From contig NZ_JALPVL010000012.1 in NCBI RefSeq assembly GCF_023544465.1, positions 124,001-188,000 of the forward strand: a DNA stretch of 64,000 nt, given 5' to 3'. Both the position numbers and the translations under genes were made by a program. The notes under the pieces are model-generated. The model searched no databases. It was not told the origin of the DNA and saw only the letters and a program-made list of their open reading frames with translations. How positions within the stretch are numbered: the first letter of the stretch is position 1; each line of letters begins with the position of its first letter. This document shows positions 39,979 to 48,390 of this stretch, piece by piece. The DNA is from Paractinoplanes maris (lineage in GTDB: Bacteria > Actinomycetota > Actinomycetes > Mycobacteriales > Micromonosporaceae).

Positions 39979-41649
39979 ATGTTTGATCAGTTCCAGATCG
40001 TGACGGATCCGGTCGGCGATTCGGTGGCCGTCTCGGCGATCTTCGCGGTGCTGCCGCTGCTGACGTTGTTCGTCCTGCTCGGCGCACTGCGGATGCGAGC
40101 GTGGCTGGCCGGTGTGATCTCGCTGCTGGTCGCCCTGGTGGTGGCGGTCGTGGTCTACGCGATGCCGGTCGGGCAGGCGGTGCTGTCGGCCACCGAGGGG
40201 GCGGCGTTCGGCTTCTTCCCGATCCTGTGGATCGTCATCAACGCGATCTGGGTCTACAACCTGACCGTCGTCAGCGGCCACTTCGACGTGCTGCGCCGCT
40301 CGATGGAGCGGGTCAGCCCGGACATGCGGATCCAGGCCGTGATCGTCGCCTTCTGCTTCGGCGCGCTGCTCGAGGCTCTCGCCGGTTTCGGTACGCCGGT
40401 CGCCGTCACCGTGGTGATGCTGATGGCCCTCGGCTTCCGGCCGGTCAAGGCGGCCACGGTGGCCCTGATCGCGAACACCGCCCCGGTCGCCTTCGGTGCG
40501 CTGGCCACCCCGATCACCACGCTCGGCACGGTCACCGCGGGCGCGGCCGACGACCCGCGGCTCAACACCGACACCCTGGGCGCCATGGTCGGGCGGCAGA
40601 CGCCGATCCTGGCCGTGGTGGTGCCGCTGGTGCTGGTCGCGGTCATCGACGGCAAGCGTGGGGTCCGCCAGACGTGGCCGGTCGCGCTGGTGGCCGGGGT
40701 GGTCTTCGCCGGGGCGCAGTTCGCCGCGTCCAACTACATCTCGGTGCCGTTGACCGACATCATCGCCGCGTTGCTGGCGGCGGCCGCGGTGATGCTTCTG
40801 TTGCGCGCCTGGCGCCCGGCCGAGTCGCCGGATCTGTCCACTGAGCAGCCTGCGCCGTCGTCCGGATCGGTTGCCGTGGCCCAGAAACGGGACACCCGGG
40901 CCGAGGTGATGCGCGCCTACGCCCCCTATCTGATCATCATCGTGATCTTCTCGATCGCCAATCTCGGTCCGATCAAGTCGGCGCTGGCCGAGTCGCCCTG
41001 GACCGTCTCGTTCCACTGGCCCGGCCTGGACGTGCTGGGCGCGGCCGGCAAACCGCTGGCCTCGACCACGTTCACGCTCGGCTGGCTGCCCGCGGCCGGC
41101 ACGCTGATGATCCTGGCCGGCCTGATCACCGCGGTGCTCCTGCGCGTCGGACCCCGGCCGGCCTTGGCGGCCTACGGGCGGACGTACGTCGAACTGCGGC
41201 ACGCGATCGTCACGGTGATGGCCGTGCTGGCGCTGGCCTACGTGCTCAACCAGTCCGGCCAGACCAACACGCTGGGCGAGTTCCTGGCCCAGGCCGGCGG
41301 TTTCTTCCTCTTCCTGTCCTCGATCCTGGGCTGGATCGGGGTGGCCGTGACCGGCTCCGACACCTCGGCCAACGCCCTGTTCGGCGCGCTGCAGGTGCAG
41401 ACCGCGGCCGACGCCGGCCTCGACCCGGTGCTGCTGGCCGCGGCGAACTCGTCCGGCGGCGTCCTGGGCAAGATGATCAGCCCGCAGAACCTGGCGATCG
41501 CCGCCTCGGCCGTGGGCATGGCCGGCCGGGAGGGCGACATCTTTCGCAAGGTGGTCGGCTGGAGCCTGGCGCTGCTGCTGGTCATGTGCGTGCTGGTCAC
41601 CCTGCAGGGCACCCCGGTGCTCGACTGGATGGTGCCCGCGGCGCCGTGA
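39979..41649 (+). CDS. lldP: L-lactate permease
   Basis: A 556-residue LctP-family transporter with about 13 membrane helices, moving lactate or glycolate with protons. Family features: the N-terminal helices ending in AFGFFPILWIVINAIWVYNLTV, VSGHFDVLRRSM, the highly conserved LLEALAGFGTPVAV, NTAPVAFGALATPI, and near the C-terminus GVAVTGSDTSANALFG and GKMISPQNLAIA. The start could be ATG 39970 or ATG 39979. It is divergent from the kinase genes but nothing links them. No lactate dehydrogenase gene is near. Confidence 0.93.
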   Translation: MFDQFQIVTDPVGDSVAVSAIFAVLPLLTLFVLLGALRMRAWLAGVISLLVALVVAVVVYAMPVGQAVLSATEGAAFGFFPILWIVINAIWVYNLTVVSGHFDVLRRSMERVSPDMRIQAVIVAFCFGALLEALAGFGTPVAVTVVMLMALGFRPVKAATVALIANTAPVAFGALATPITTLGTVTAGAADDPRLNTDTLGAMVGRQTPILAVVVPLVLVAVIDGKRGVRQTWPVALVAGVVFAGAQFAASNYISVPLTDIIAALLAAAAVMLLLRAWRPAESPDLSTEQPAPSSGSVAVAQKRDTRAEVMRAYAPYLIIIVIFSIANLGPIKSALAESPWTVSFHWPGLDVLGAAGKPLASTTFTLGWLPAAGTLMILAGLITAVLLRVGPRPALAAYGRTYVELRHAIVTVMAVLALAYVLNQSGQTNTLGEFLAQAGGFFLFLSSILGWIGVAVTGSDTSANALFGALQVQTAADAGLDPVLLAAANSSGGVLGKMISPQNLAIAASAVGMAGREGDIFRKVVGWSLALLLVMCVLVTLQGTPVLDWMVPAAP

Positions 41650-41736
41650 GTATGACCCGGATGCGGACCTCCGTGTCTGACGGCGTCGCGCGTGATCGAC
41701 CTCGGCCAGGCGGGCTGTCAGCTCACCCGGGCCTGA

Positions 41737-42120
41737 TCAGGCCACGCAGAACTCGTTGCCCTCCGGGTCGAACAGGACGACGTGACCGAGGTCGGGGCCG
41801 TAGTGGTGGTCGCGGATCTCGGTCGCGCCGGCCCGGACCAGCTCGGCGACCTTGGCCCGGATCAGGCCCTCGCGCGCGGCCATGTCCCACGGCGGCTCGC
41901 CGGCCACGCGCAGGTCGATGTGGAAGCGGTTCTTACTGGTCTTGGGCTCGGGCACCCGGAGGAAACTGATCGCCGGGCCCCGGCCGTCGGGGTCGACGAT
42001 GGAGGCACCGTCCGGGTCGTCGTAGCCGGGCTCGGCGAGGTAGCCCAGCGCCGCGGCCCAGAAGGCCGCCAGCCGGTGCGGATCGGCGGCGTCCCCGCCG
42101 AGGGTCCAGTGCGTGGCCAT
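41737..42120 (-). CDS. VOC-family (glyoxalase-like) protein
   Basis: A 127-residue single vicinal-oxygen-chelate domain with beta-alpha-beta-beta-beta modules: HRLAAFWAAALGY start, RFHIDLRV (His metal position) and VVLFDPEGNEFCVA end (Glu metal position), as in the glyoxalase-like group PF18029. These proteins have varied roles, often drug binding or unknown. Convergent with the lactate permease, 88 bp apart. Confidence 0.88.
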   Translation of the reverse strand: MATHWTLGGDAADPHRLAAFWAAALGYLAEPGYDDPDGASIVDPDGRGPAISFLRVPEPKTSKNRFHIDLRVAGEPPWDMAAREGLIRAKVAELVRAGATEIRDHHYGPDLGHVVLFDPEGNEFCVA

Positions 42121-42130
42121 GAGCCGCAGA

Positions 42131-42910
42131 CTAGCGCCAGGCGGGGGCCACCGCGGGGCGGGCGGCCGCGACGGTGACGGTCAGGCCGGCCGGCAGGTGC
42201 CGGCGCAGCTCGGCGGCGCGGGCGGCGGCCGTCCAGGCCTCCTGGCGCAGGCTGTCGCTGGTGCGGCGGGCCAGCTCGGCGTCGTGGGCGGCGGCCTGCT
42301 CGGCGGCCACCGCGCGCTCGTAGCGGTCGCGCAGGTGGCCGGCGGCGGCCCGGAAGACGACCAGCTCCTGCTCCAGCGGGTGCAGGCGGGCGTCCCAGCC
42401 GGCCCGGCCGGCCAGGGCGTCGGCGATCGCGGCGGCCGGCAGCCAGCCGTGGCCGACGGCGGTGCGCACGGCCTTGTGCAGGAAGCGCTCGCGGGCCACG
42501 TACTCGGTCGGGGTCTGCGCGCTCCACGGCGTGCCGAAGGCCGCCCCGCTCAGGCGTCCGCGCAGCCGGGCGTCGGCGTCGAGCCAGGCCTGCCAGGCCT
42601 CGGTGACCTCGTCGGTGGCCGTCTCCCACCGCTCCTGCCAGCGCTCGGCGGCCAGCGCGGCCCGGTCGGCGGCGACCCGCACCTCGTCGGCGAACTGGTT
42701 GGCGGCCAGCGCCTCGAGCGCCGTCTCGCGACGCTTCTCGCCCCGCTCGCGCAGCACCGAGAAGGTCTCGCACAGCGTCTGCCACGGGTTGCGCATCGCC
42801 TGCGGGCTGGCCAGCAGCAGCATGGCGGGCAGGGTGAGAATCCACAGGGTCGCCCAGATGGCGGCCGGGGCGGGGTCGGTCAGCAGCATTTCGGCCACAA
42901 CGTTGTTCAT
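42131..42910 (-). CDS. Hypothetical protein with N-terminal membrane helix and coiled-coil
   Basis: A 259-residue protein beginning MNNVVAEMLLTDPAPAAIW. One membrane helix at residues about 17-35 (IWATLWILTLPAMLLLA) is followed by a long helical, Ala/Glu/Arg-rich cytoplasmic part with strong coiled-coil character (RERGEKRRETALEALAANQF; DRYERAVAAEQAAAHDAELARR). No family is recognised. It is 10 bp downstream of nothing but the VOC gene beyond its stop, with the VOC gene on the same strand. It may be a lineage-specific protein. Confidence 0.65.
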   Translation of the reverse strand: MNNVVAEMLLTDPAPAAIWATLWILTLPAMLLLASPQAMRNPWQTLCETFSVLRERGEKRRETALEALAANQFADEVRVAADRAALAAERWQERWETATDEVTEAWQAWLDADARLRGRLSGAAFGTPWSAQTPTEYVARERFLHKAVRTAVGHGWLPAAAIADALAGRAGWDARLHPLEQELVVFRAAAGHLRDRYERAVAAEQAAAHDAELARRTSDSLRQEAWTAAARAAELRRHLPAGLTVTVAAARPAVAPAWR

Positions 42911-43139
42911 CGCCAGGGTGTCCTGTCCGCTCGAAGATGTCCGGCTGGTGCGCCGACGAGAGCACGGAGGTCCGCGCTGACGAAGGCTGTGAAGGGTCTG
43001 CGCCGCCGAGGTGCGAGGGTCCGCTCCGCCGCGGGCTGTGCGGCTCTGTGCGGGCCGGGGAGCCGGGAGCACAGAGGGTTCGCGCTCGAAGGCGCGAGCG
43101 ACGACCACGGGCCCGGCCGCGAGGGCCGTCAGCGCGTGA

Positions 43140-43427
43140 TCAGGCGGAGTGGAACGGCGGGGCGCGGGAGCCGGAGACCCCGGCGGTGCGCTGCGCGGTG
43201 AGAGCCCGGGTGTGGTCGGCGACCGGGGTCGTCGTCCGGGAATCGGCCGGGGCCGGCTGGGTGGCCGGAGTGTCGGCAGTGGAATCCGCGGCGGGGGCGC
43301 TGTGCACCACGCCCGCCGAGGTGAGCACCTGCGTTGTCGTCTGCGGCGCGGTCAGGCCCAACGTCAGCAGCAGGAGCAGGACAGGCAACGACCGCAGCAG
43401 AGCGCCGCGGAGTGAGTTCGTTGCCAT
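43140..43427 (-). CDS. Small hypothetical exported protein
   Basis: A 95-residue protein starting MATNSLRGALLRSLPVLLLL with a good signal peptide (cut after about TAPQT or ADS), followed by a Thr/Ala/Pro-rich mature part without Cys. Not recognised; low-complexity after the signal. Codon use is that of the window, but no neighbour supports it strongly. Confidence 0.45.
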   Translation of the reverse strand: MATNSLRGALLRSLPVLLLLLTLGLTAPQTTTQVLTSAGVVHSAPAADSTADTPATQPAPADSRTTTPVADHTRALTAQRTAGVSGSRAPPFHSA

Positions 43428-43482
43428 GCGTCCAATCTACCCACTCGGGCACGAAAGGACAGACGCCACTCCGAAGATCACA

Positions 43483-43510
43483 GCGTGGGGGCGCACCCGC
43501 GCCCCCACGC
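43483..43510. terminator. Perfect hairpin after the xylanase gene
   Basis: GCGTGGGGGCGC-ACCC-GCGCCCCCACGC, a 12-bp perfect stem with a 4-nt loop, 10 bp beyond the xylanase stop. No T-run, as common in this group. Confidence 0.8.
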
Positions 43511-43519
43511 CGGGGTGGG

Positions 43520-45490
43520 TCAGGCGGTGCGGCAGCCCAGCGACGGCCAGGTCCAGTTGCCGCCGTGCTGGATGGTGAAGCCGAACGTGTTGCCGCTGCC
43601 GTTGGGCCGGGCGGTCATCACCAGACCGGTGCTGTCCCAGCTCACCGAGGCGTTCCAGGTGGCGACCACCTTCTGCGGCGAGCGCAGCGTCACGGTCACG
43701 ACCCAGTTGGTCGCGCCGCTCACGGCCACCGAGCCGTTGAAGCGGTCGGACCACTTCTGACCCTCGGTGTAGGTCGTGGTGCAGGCGCCGCCGGTGGGCG
43801 GGGGAGTGGTGGCCGGCGGCGTCGTCGGGTTCGAGCCGCCGTCGGGCGCGACCGCCCGGCCGGTGCTCGCCGAGATCATGCCCGCGCACAGCCCGCGCTG
43901 GGCCAGCCCGGCCGCGATCTGCGGGACGGCCGAGATGGTCGTCTGGTAGTTGTCGTGCATCAGGATCAGCTGGCCGTTGGTCAGCGTCGAGGCGGCCTGG
44001 ACGATCTGCGCGGTGCTCGCGCCGTTCCAGTCCTGGGAGTCGACGTCCCAGGTCACCGTGCGCAGGCCGAGGGCCGAGGCGGCCGACTGCAGGGTCGCGT
44101 TGGTCTCCCCGTACGGGGGCCGGAAGATCGTCGGGGTGCCGCCGCCACCGTTGCGGATGGCGGTCTGGGTGCGCGACAGCTCCGAGGACATGTCGGCCTG
44201 GCTCAGCGTGAGCATGTGCGGGTGGGTGTAGCTGTGGTTGCCGACCCACATGCCGGCCGACACCTGGGCCGCGACGAGGCCGGGGTTGGCCGCCGCGTTC
44301 TGCCCGGTGTTGAACATCGTGGCCCGCAATCCGTTGCTGCGCAACGCGTTCAGCAGCTGGGTGGTGGTGCTCGGGTTGGGCCCGTCGTCATAGGTCAGGC
44401 CGACGTAGCCGTTGGGGCAGGCGGCGGCCGGCGGGGCGGTGGTGGCCGGCGGCGGAGTGGTCGGGTTGCCGGGGCCGGCCGCGTTGAGTGCGTCGAGAGT
44501 GGACGTGTAAGCCGCCTTCTTGTTGCCCGAGCCGTCGAACAGCAGCGGGGTGTCACCCGAACGCCACGAGTCGCTGTCGCGCACACCCCAGACGGTGATG
44601 CCGGTGCAGCGCGCCACCGCGAGGCAGGCGTTCACGACCGTACGGTATTTGCCGGCCTGGTCCGAGCCGGAACCCTGGATGTCGAGCTCGGTGATCTGCA
44701 CGTCCACGCCCAGGGCGGCGAAGTTCGAGATCGTCGTCTGGAAGTTCGACGGCACCGGGTTGCCGCTGTTGAAGTGCGCCTGCAGGCCCACGCAGTCGAT
44801 CGGCACGCCGCGTGACTTGAAGTCGCGCACCATCGCCAGCACGGCTTGCGTCTTGGCGTGGCTCGGATTGTCGATGTTGTAGTCGTTGTAGCAGAGCTTG
44901 GCCCCGGAATCGGCCGTGCGCGCGGCCCGGAAGGCGGCCTCGATCCAGTCGTTGCCGGTGCGCTGCAGGTTGGAGTCGCGGCGCGCGCCGTCCCCGTTGT
45001 CGGAGAACGCCTCGTTGACCACGTCCCAGGCGTAGACCTTGCCGCGGTAGTGGGTGGCGACCTGGGTGACGTGGTTGAGCATCGCGTTGCGCAGCGCGGT
45101 GCCGCTCATGCTCTGCATCCAGCCCGGCTGCTGCGAGTGCCAGGCCAGCGTGTGACCGCGCAACCGCTTGCCGTTGGTGGTCGCCCACTGGGCGATGCGG
45201 TCGCCGTTGGTGTAGTTGAACTGGCCCTGGCTGGGCTCGGTGGCATCGAGCTTCATCTCGTTCTCGGCGGTCACCATGTCGAACTCGCGGTTCGCGATCG
45301 TGGTGTAGGTGGCGTCGTTCAGCTTGCCGGCGCTGAGTGCGACGCCGAAGTAGCGGCCGCTCTGCTGGGCCGAGGCGCCGAGCGTGCTCGCCGCGTCCGC
45401 GGCGGGGGCCAGGGCGATCGCGCCGGCGCCGGCCAGCAGCGCCGCCGCTGTCGTCAGGAACAGGGATCGAGGACGGATCCGTCTGGTCAC
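43520..45490 (-). CDS. Secreted trimodular enzyme: GH10 xylanase - CE4 deacetylase - CBM2
   Basis: A 656-residue exported protein. Signal peptide about 1-33 (ADA cut). GH10 barrel about 40-335, acid/base Glu160 in WDVVNEAF and nucleophile Glu268 in QITELDIQ. Pro/Thr linker, then CE4 polysaccharide deacetylase about 358-545: TYDDGP (Asp368/Asp369), HSYTHPH (metal His419 and His423), RPPYGE and a late LILMHD. Second Pro/Thr linker, then CBM2 about 560-656 with Trp residues for cellulose binding (QKWSDRFNGSV, GNWTWPSLGC). Xylan cutting and acetyl removal are joined on one cellulose-anchored chain. Two candidate operators lie upstream (45590 and 45674). Confidence 0.95.
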   Translation of the reverse strand: MTRRIRPRSLFLTTAAALLAGAGAIALAPAADAASTLGASAQQSGRYFGVALSAGKLNDATYTTIANREFDMVTAENEMKLDATEPSQGQFNYTNGDRIAQWATTNGKRLRGHTLAWHSQQPGWMQSMSGTALRNAMLNHVTQVATHYRGKVYAWDVVNEAFSDNGDGARRDSNLQRTGNDWIEAAFRAARTADSGAKLCYNDYNIDNPSHAKTQAVLAMVRDFKSRGVPIDCVGLQAHFNSGNPVPSNFQTTISNFAALGVDVQITELDIQGSGSDQAGKYRTVVNACLAVARCTGITVWGVRDSDSWRSGDTPLLFDGSGNKKAAYTSTLDALNAAGPGNPTTPPPATTAPPAAACPNGYVGLTYDDGPNPSTTTQLLNALRSNGLRATMFNTGQNAAANPGLVAAQVSAGMWVGNHSYTHPHMLTLSQADMSSELSRTQTAIRNGGGGTPTIFRPPYGETNATLQSAASALGLRTVTWDVDSQDWNGASTAQIVQAASTLTNGQLILMHDNYQTTISAVPQIAAGLAQRGLCAGMISASTGRAVAPDGGSNPTTPPATTPPPTGGACTTTYTEGQKWSDRFNGSVAVSGATNWVVTVTLRSPQKVVATWNASVSWDSTGLVMTARPNGSGNTFGFTIQHGGNWTWPSLGCRTA

Positions 45491-45585
45491 GGGGATTCAC
45501 CTTCGTCGTTGTCGGGGGAGCGCGGCGACGGGTGACCGGTGGAAGCCACCCGGCGCCGCGCGATCGACGATCGTCGTTGGGATCC

Positions 45586-45615
45586 ATCTTGGGAGCGCGC
45601 CCGCGGATGAGTCAA
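45586..45615 (-). promoter_or_regulatory. Candidate xylanase promoter with CebR-like box between -35 and -10
   Basis: On the minus strand TTGACT (45615-45610), 18-bp spacer, CAAGAT (45591-45586). The spacer is occupied by a CebR-like box, read on the plus strand as TGGGAGCGCGCCCG (45590-45603), matching 12 of 14 positions of TGGGAGCGCTCCCA. A LacI-type repressor here would block polymerase. Confidence 0.6.
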
Positions 45616-45673
45616 CCTTTAACTTCCGGCGAATTATCGGCAGGTGAAGCCACCTTTGGCGTGTGACGCAGGT

Positions 45674-45686
45674 CCGAAACTTTCGG
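45674..45686. promoter_or_regulatory. Xylanase-type palindrome CCGAAACTTTCGG
   Basis: A perfect 13-bp palindrome about 60 bp upstream of the candidate -35. CGAAA-N-TTTCG sites occur in streptomycete xylanase and xylosidase promoters. It begins directly after the stop of the upstream lipoprotein gene. Confidence 0.65.
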
Positions 45687-46892
45687 TCAACTGACGAAAA
45701 GCAATGCGACCAGCCCGTCGACCCGGGCCCTTCCGCGCAGCTCACCCGAGGTGGAGTCCAGCCAGGCCACCTCGTTCTCGCCGCCGGCGTAGAACCGCGT
45801 GCCGTCCGCACTGAGCCGCAGGCCGCGCGCGGCTGTCGGCAACGACCACCGGCCGAGCTGCTGCCCGGCACTCCGATCGAGGACATGCACCTCGGCCCCG
45901 TCGGCCGCGAACAACCGCCCGTCCGGTCCGAATCCGATGCTCGCGGCGCCCCGGCCGGCCGGGATCCGGGTCACCGCCGGGGCGGCCAGCGTCTCGACGT
46001 CGGTGCGGGCGATCGAGCCGGACGCCGTGTCCAGCACCGCGAGCTGCCCGCCGGCGACGGCCAGCGCGTGCCCCTCGGCCGGGCCGTGCCCGAACGGGTC
46101 GGGCAGATCGAGGCAGTAGGCCCACCGCTCGGCCAGATGCAGCACGTGGACGAAGGCATGCACGTGACTGCGCGTGCCGCCGAGCAGATTGCGGGTGTGC
46201 TGGTGCTCGGGCTGATGGGTGTAGAGCGTGTACAGCGTCTGCCGATCGGCCGCATAGACCGCTTGCCGCCCGCGGCCCCGCATCTGCTCCTCCGCGCCCT
46301 CGGGCACGGGCCGCTTGTCACGGGTGAGCAACGGATACAGCTTGCCGTCGGTGAGGTCCAGAAGCCGTACGCGGTAATGGTCGGGCCGGTCGGCGGGCAG
46401 CCAGTCGAGCACGAACAGGCCGGTGCCGTCGGCCGTGAAGGCGTCCGGCTCGACGCAGCCGGGCAGAGTGAACTTCTGCCGCCGATCGGGCCCGACGACC
46501 AGCAGCGGCGACGTGGTGCGACCGGCCGGGGGCTCGGCCGGTGCCGATCCGGTCAGGACACACAGATCCGACGACTCGGCCACCACCCGGGGCGCCCACC
46601 CACCCCCGATGTCCTGCCTGTGGGTGGGTGCCCCGGTCGCCGCCTCGATCCGCTGCAGTCCGGTGCCGTCGACGACGTACGCGGTGGTGCCGTTCCGGCT
46701 CAGCACCGATCGCGGGCCGAGCGGGCGCACCTCGGTGCCGCGGATCCGGACGATCCCGTTGCCGCTGTCCGCCAGCAGCACGTCGGGCACCGCGGACGGC
46801 ACCGCAGCGGCGGCCTGCTCGCGGCAGCCGGCCAGGGCGGAGGCGGCGAGTACGCCACCGGAGAGCGCGAGGAACGAGCGGCGTGTGGTCAT
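45687..46892 (-). CDS. Lipoprotein with beta-propeller (YncE-like) fold
   Basis: A 401-residue exported lipoprotein. The lipobox is in LALSGGVLAASALAGC (Cys22). The rest is a series of propeller-like blades with repeating sequences such as VVDGTGLQRIEAATG, LFVLDWLPADR, LAVLDTASGSIARTDVETL, GPDGRLFAADGAEVHVLDR and LRLSADGTRFYAGGENEVAWLD, six or seven in all. Catalytic residues are not recognised; it may bind a ligand or protein. The N-terminal RRSF with a lipobox suggests possible Tat export. It is divergent from an ECF sigma gene 92 bp away and may be its target. Confidence 0.8.
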   Translation of the reverse strand: MTTRRSFLALSGGVLAASALAGCREQAAAAVPSAVPDVLLADSGNGIVRIRGTEVRPLGPRSVLSRNGTTAYVVDGTGLQRIEAATGAPTHRQDIGGGWAPRVVAESSDLCVLTGSAPAEPPAGRTTSPLLVVGPDRRQKFTLPGCVEPDAFTADGTGLFVLDWLPADRPDHYRVRLLDLTDGKLYPLLTRDKRPVPEGAEEQMRGRGRQAVYAADRQTLYTLYTHQPEHQHTRNLLGGTRSHVHAFVHVLHLAERWAYCLDLPDPFGHGPAEGHALAVAGGQLAVLDTASGSIARTDVETLAAPAVTRIPAGRGAASIGFGPDGRLFAADGAEVHVLDRSAGQQLGRWSLPTAARGLRLSADGTRFYAGGENEVAWLDSTSGELRGRARVDGLVALLFVS

Positions 46893-46984
46893 GTCCTGGT
46901 GACACCACAAGTGCGCATCAGGTTCCGGGAACCGTTCCGCCGCGAGCGGTGTCAGTGCAGTGTTGCCGAAAGCGAAAGTGACGG

Positions 46985-47557
46985 ATGCGGGAAGCGGACA
47001 CCGAAATCGACGATGCGACGGCGGTGAGCCGGGCGCGGGGCGGCGACCTGGGGGCGTACGAGGTCCTGGTCGCCCGCTACACCGTGCCCGCGCACCGGGC
47101 CGCCGTGCTCCTCGGCGCGGGCGACGACGCCGACGACGTGGTGCAGGAGGCGCTGGTGAAGGCGTACCGGCAGTTGTCGCGCTACCGCGGCGAATCCGGC
47201 TTCCGCCCATGGCTGCTGGCGATCGTGGCCAACGAGACGCGGAACCTGCACCGCTCCCGCCGCCGGCGCGACGGCCTGGCCCTGCGAGCCGCCTCGGCGT
47301 CCGAGCCGCTGCCCGACGCCCCCGACCCGGCCGACACCGTGCTCGCCCGGGACCGTCGCCGGCAGCTGGTCGAACGGCTGCGGCTGCTCGACCGGCGTGA
47401 TCAGGACGTGCTCGTCTGCCGCTTCCTGCTCGACCTCAGCGAGCAGGAGACGGCGTCGGCCCTGGGGCTGCCCAAGGGCACGGTGAAATCGCGGACCTCG
47501 CGGGCGCTGGCCCGGTTGCGCGAGCACCTGCGGGCCGAGGAGGTGCCCGGTGCCTGA
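46985..47557 (+). CDS. ECF RNA polymerase sigma factor
   Basis: A 190-residue group 4 sigma factor. Region 2 about residues 20-90 (DDADDVVQEALVKAYRQLSRYRG, FRPWLLAIVANETRNLHR) and region 4 about 125-180 (RDQDVLVCRFLLDLSEQETASALGLPKGTVKSRTSRALARLRE). The next gene begins 8 bp before its end and encodes a one-helix membrane protein of anti-sigma layout, so this is a sigma/anti-sigma pair. Targets may include the divergent lipoprotein or the subtilase gene downstream. Confidence 0.92.
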   Translation: MREADTEIDDATAVSRARGGDLGAYEVLVARYTVPAHRAAVLLGAGDDADDVVQEALVKAYRQLSRYRGESGFRPWLLAIVANETRNLHRSRRRRDGLALRAASASEPLPDAPDPADTVLARDRRRQLVERLRLLDRRDQDVLVCRFLLDLSEQETASALGLPKGTVKSRTSRALARLREHLRAEEVPGA

Positions 47558-48269
47558 CCACCACGACGACCTCATCGCCGAGCTGCGCGAGCTGGACACC
47601 TGGCTCGCCGTGCCCGAGGCGGCCGACCAGCGGGTGGCCGTCCGTGAGCGGCTGACGCGCCGGACCGGCCGGTGGCGGGTCTGGCTGGCGGCGGCCGTCG
47701 CGGCGGTCACGGTCACCGTGGTCGCGGTGGAGCCGGCCCGGGCCGCCGTCATCGACGTGGTCGCGCAGGTGCTCGCGGTGGCGGGCATCGAGGTGCGGCG
47801 CTCGGAGAGTGCGGCCCTGCCGACAGCGAGTCCCAGCCCGTTGCCCTCGACCGGCGCGGTCAGCCTGGAGGTGGCCGAGCAGCGAGCGCCTTTCCCGGTC
47901 CGCATGCCGACCGGCCTCGGCCCGCCCGAGCGCGTCGAGATCGCCGACCTCGACGCCAACGGCGTGCCCCGGGTGGTCAGCGCGCTCTACCGCGGTGGCA
48001 GCGTGCGCTTCGACCAGTTCGACGGCTCGGCCGGCTCGTTCTTCAAGCAGGCCCAGGACGCCGAGTGGGTCGACCTGGGCGGCGCCATGGCGATCTGGCT
48101 GCCCACCCCGCACACGCTGACCTACATCGGCCGGGACGGCGTGCCGCGCAGCGCGACCGCGCGGCTCGCGACCCCCACGCTGATCTGGGAACAGGGCCAG
48201 GTGACCTACCGGCTGGAGGGCTTCACCAGCCTCGAGCAGGCGCGCGTCATCGCCCTGTCGCTGGCCTGA
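47550..48269 (+). CDS. Probable membrane anti-sigma factor
   Basis: A 239-residue protein starting at GTG 47550, overlapping the sigma gene by 8 bp. The first 45 residues (DDLIAELRELDTWLAVPEAADQRVAVRERL) are a short cytoplasmic sigma-binding-like part without a ZAS zinc motif. A membrane helix follows at about 46-65 (VWLAAAVAAVTVTVVAV), then an outside domain of about 150 residues (LGPPERVEIADLDANGVPRVV...WLPTPHTLTYIG...). The role is inferred from overlap with the sigma gene and topology. Confidence 0.78.
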   Translation: MPDHHDDLIAELRELDTWLAVPEAADQRVAVRERLTRRTGRWRVWLAAAVAAVTVTVVAVEPARAAVIDVVAQVLAVAGIEVRRSESAALPTASPSPLPSTGAVSLEVAEQRAPFPVRMPTGLGPPERVEIADLDANGVPRVVSALYRGGSVRFDQFDGSAGSFFKQAQDAEWVDLGGAMAIWLPTPHTLTYIGRDGVPRSATARLATPTLIWEQGQVTYRLEGFTSLEQARVIALSLA

Positions 48270-48390
48270 CGGTAATCATCAACCGGCTGTCCACATCGCG
48301 CCATGTCGCCTCTGCGGCAGCGCGCAGACCTCCCGGCCGGACATCGGCTGACTTCAAAATGCGTGTCAACCCCACGCTAAGGAGCTGGCC

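Noticed and set aside
42911..43139. A small gene between the coiled-coil protein and the 95-residue protein
   Set aside because: Short frames exist but none has a ribosome site, signal peptide or recognisable pattern.
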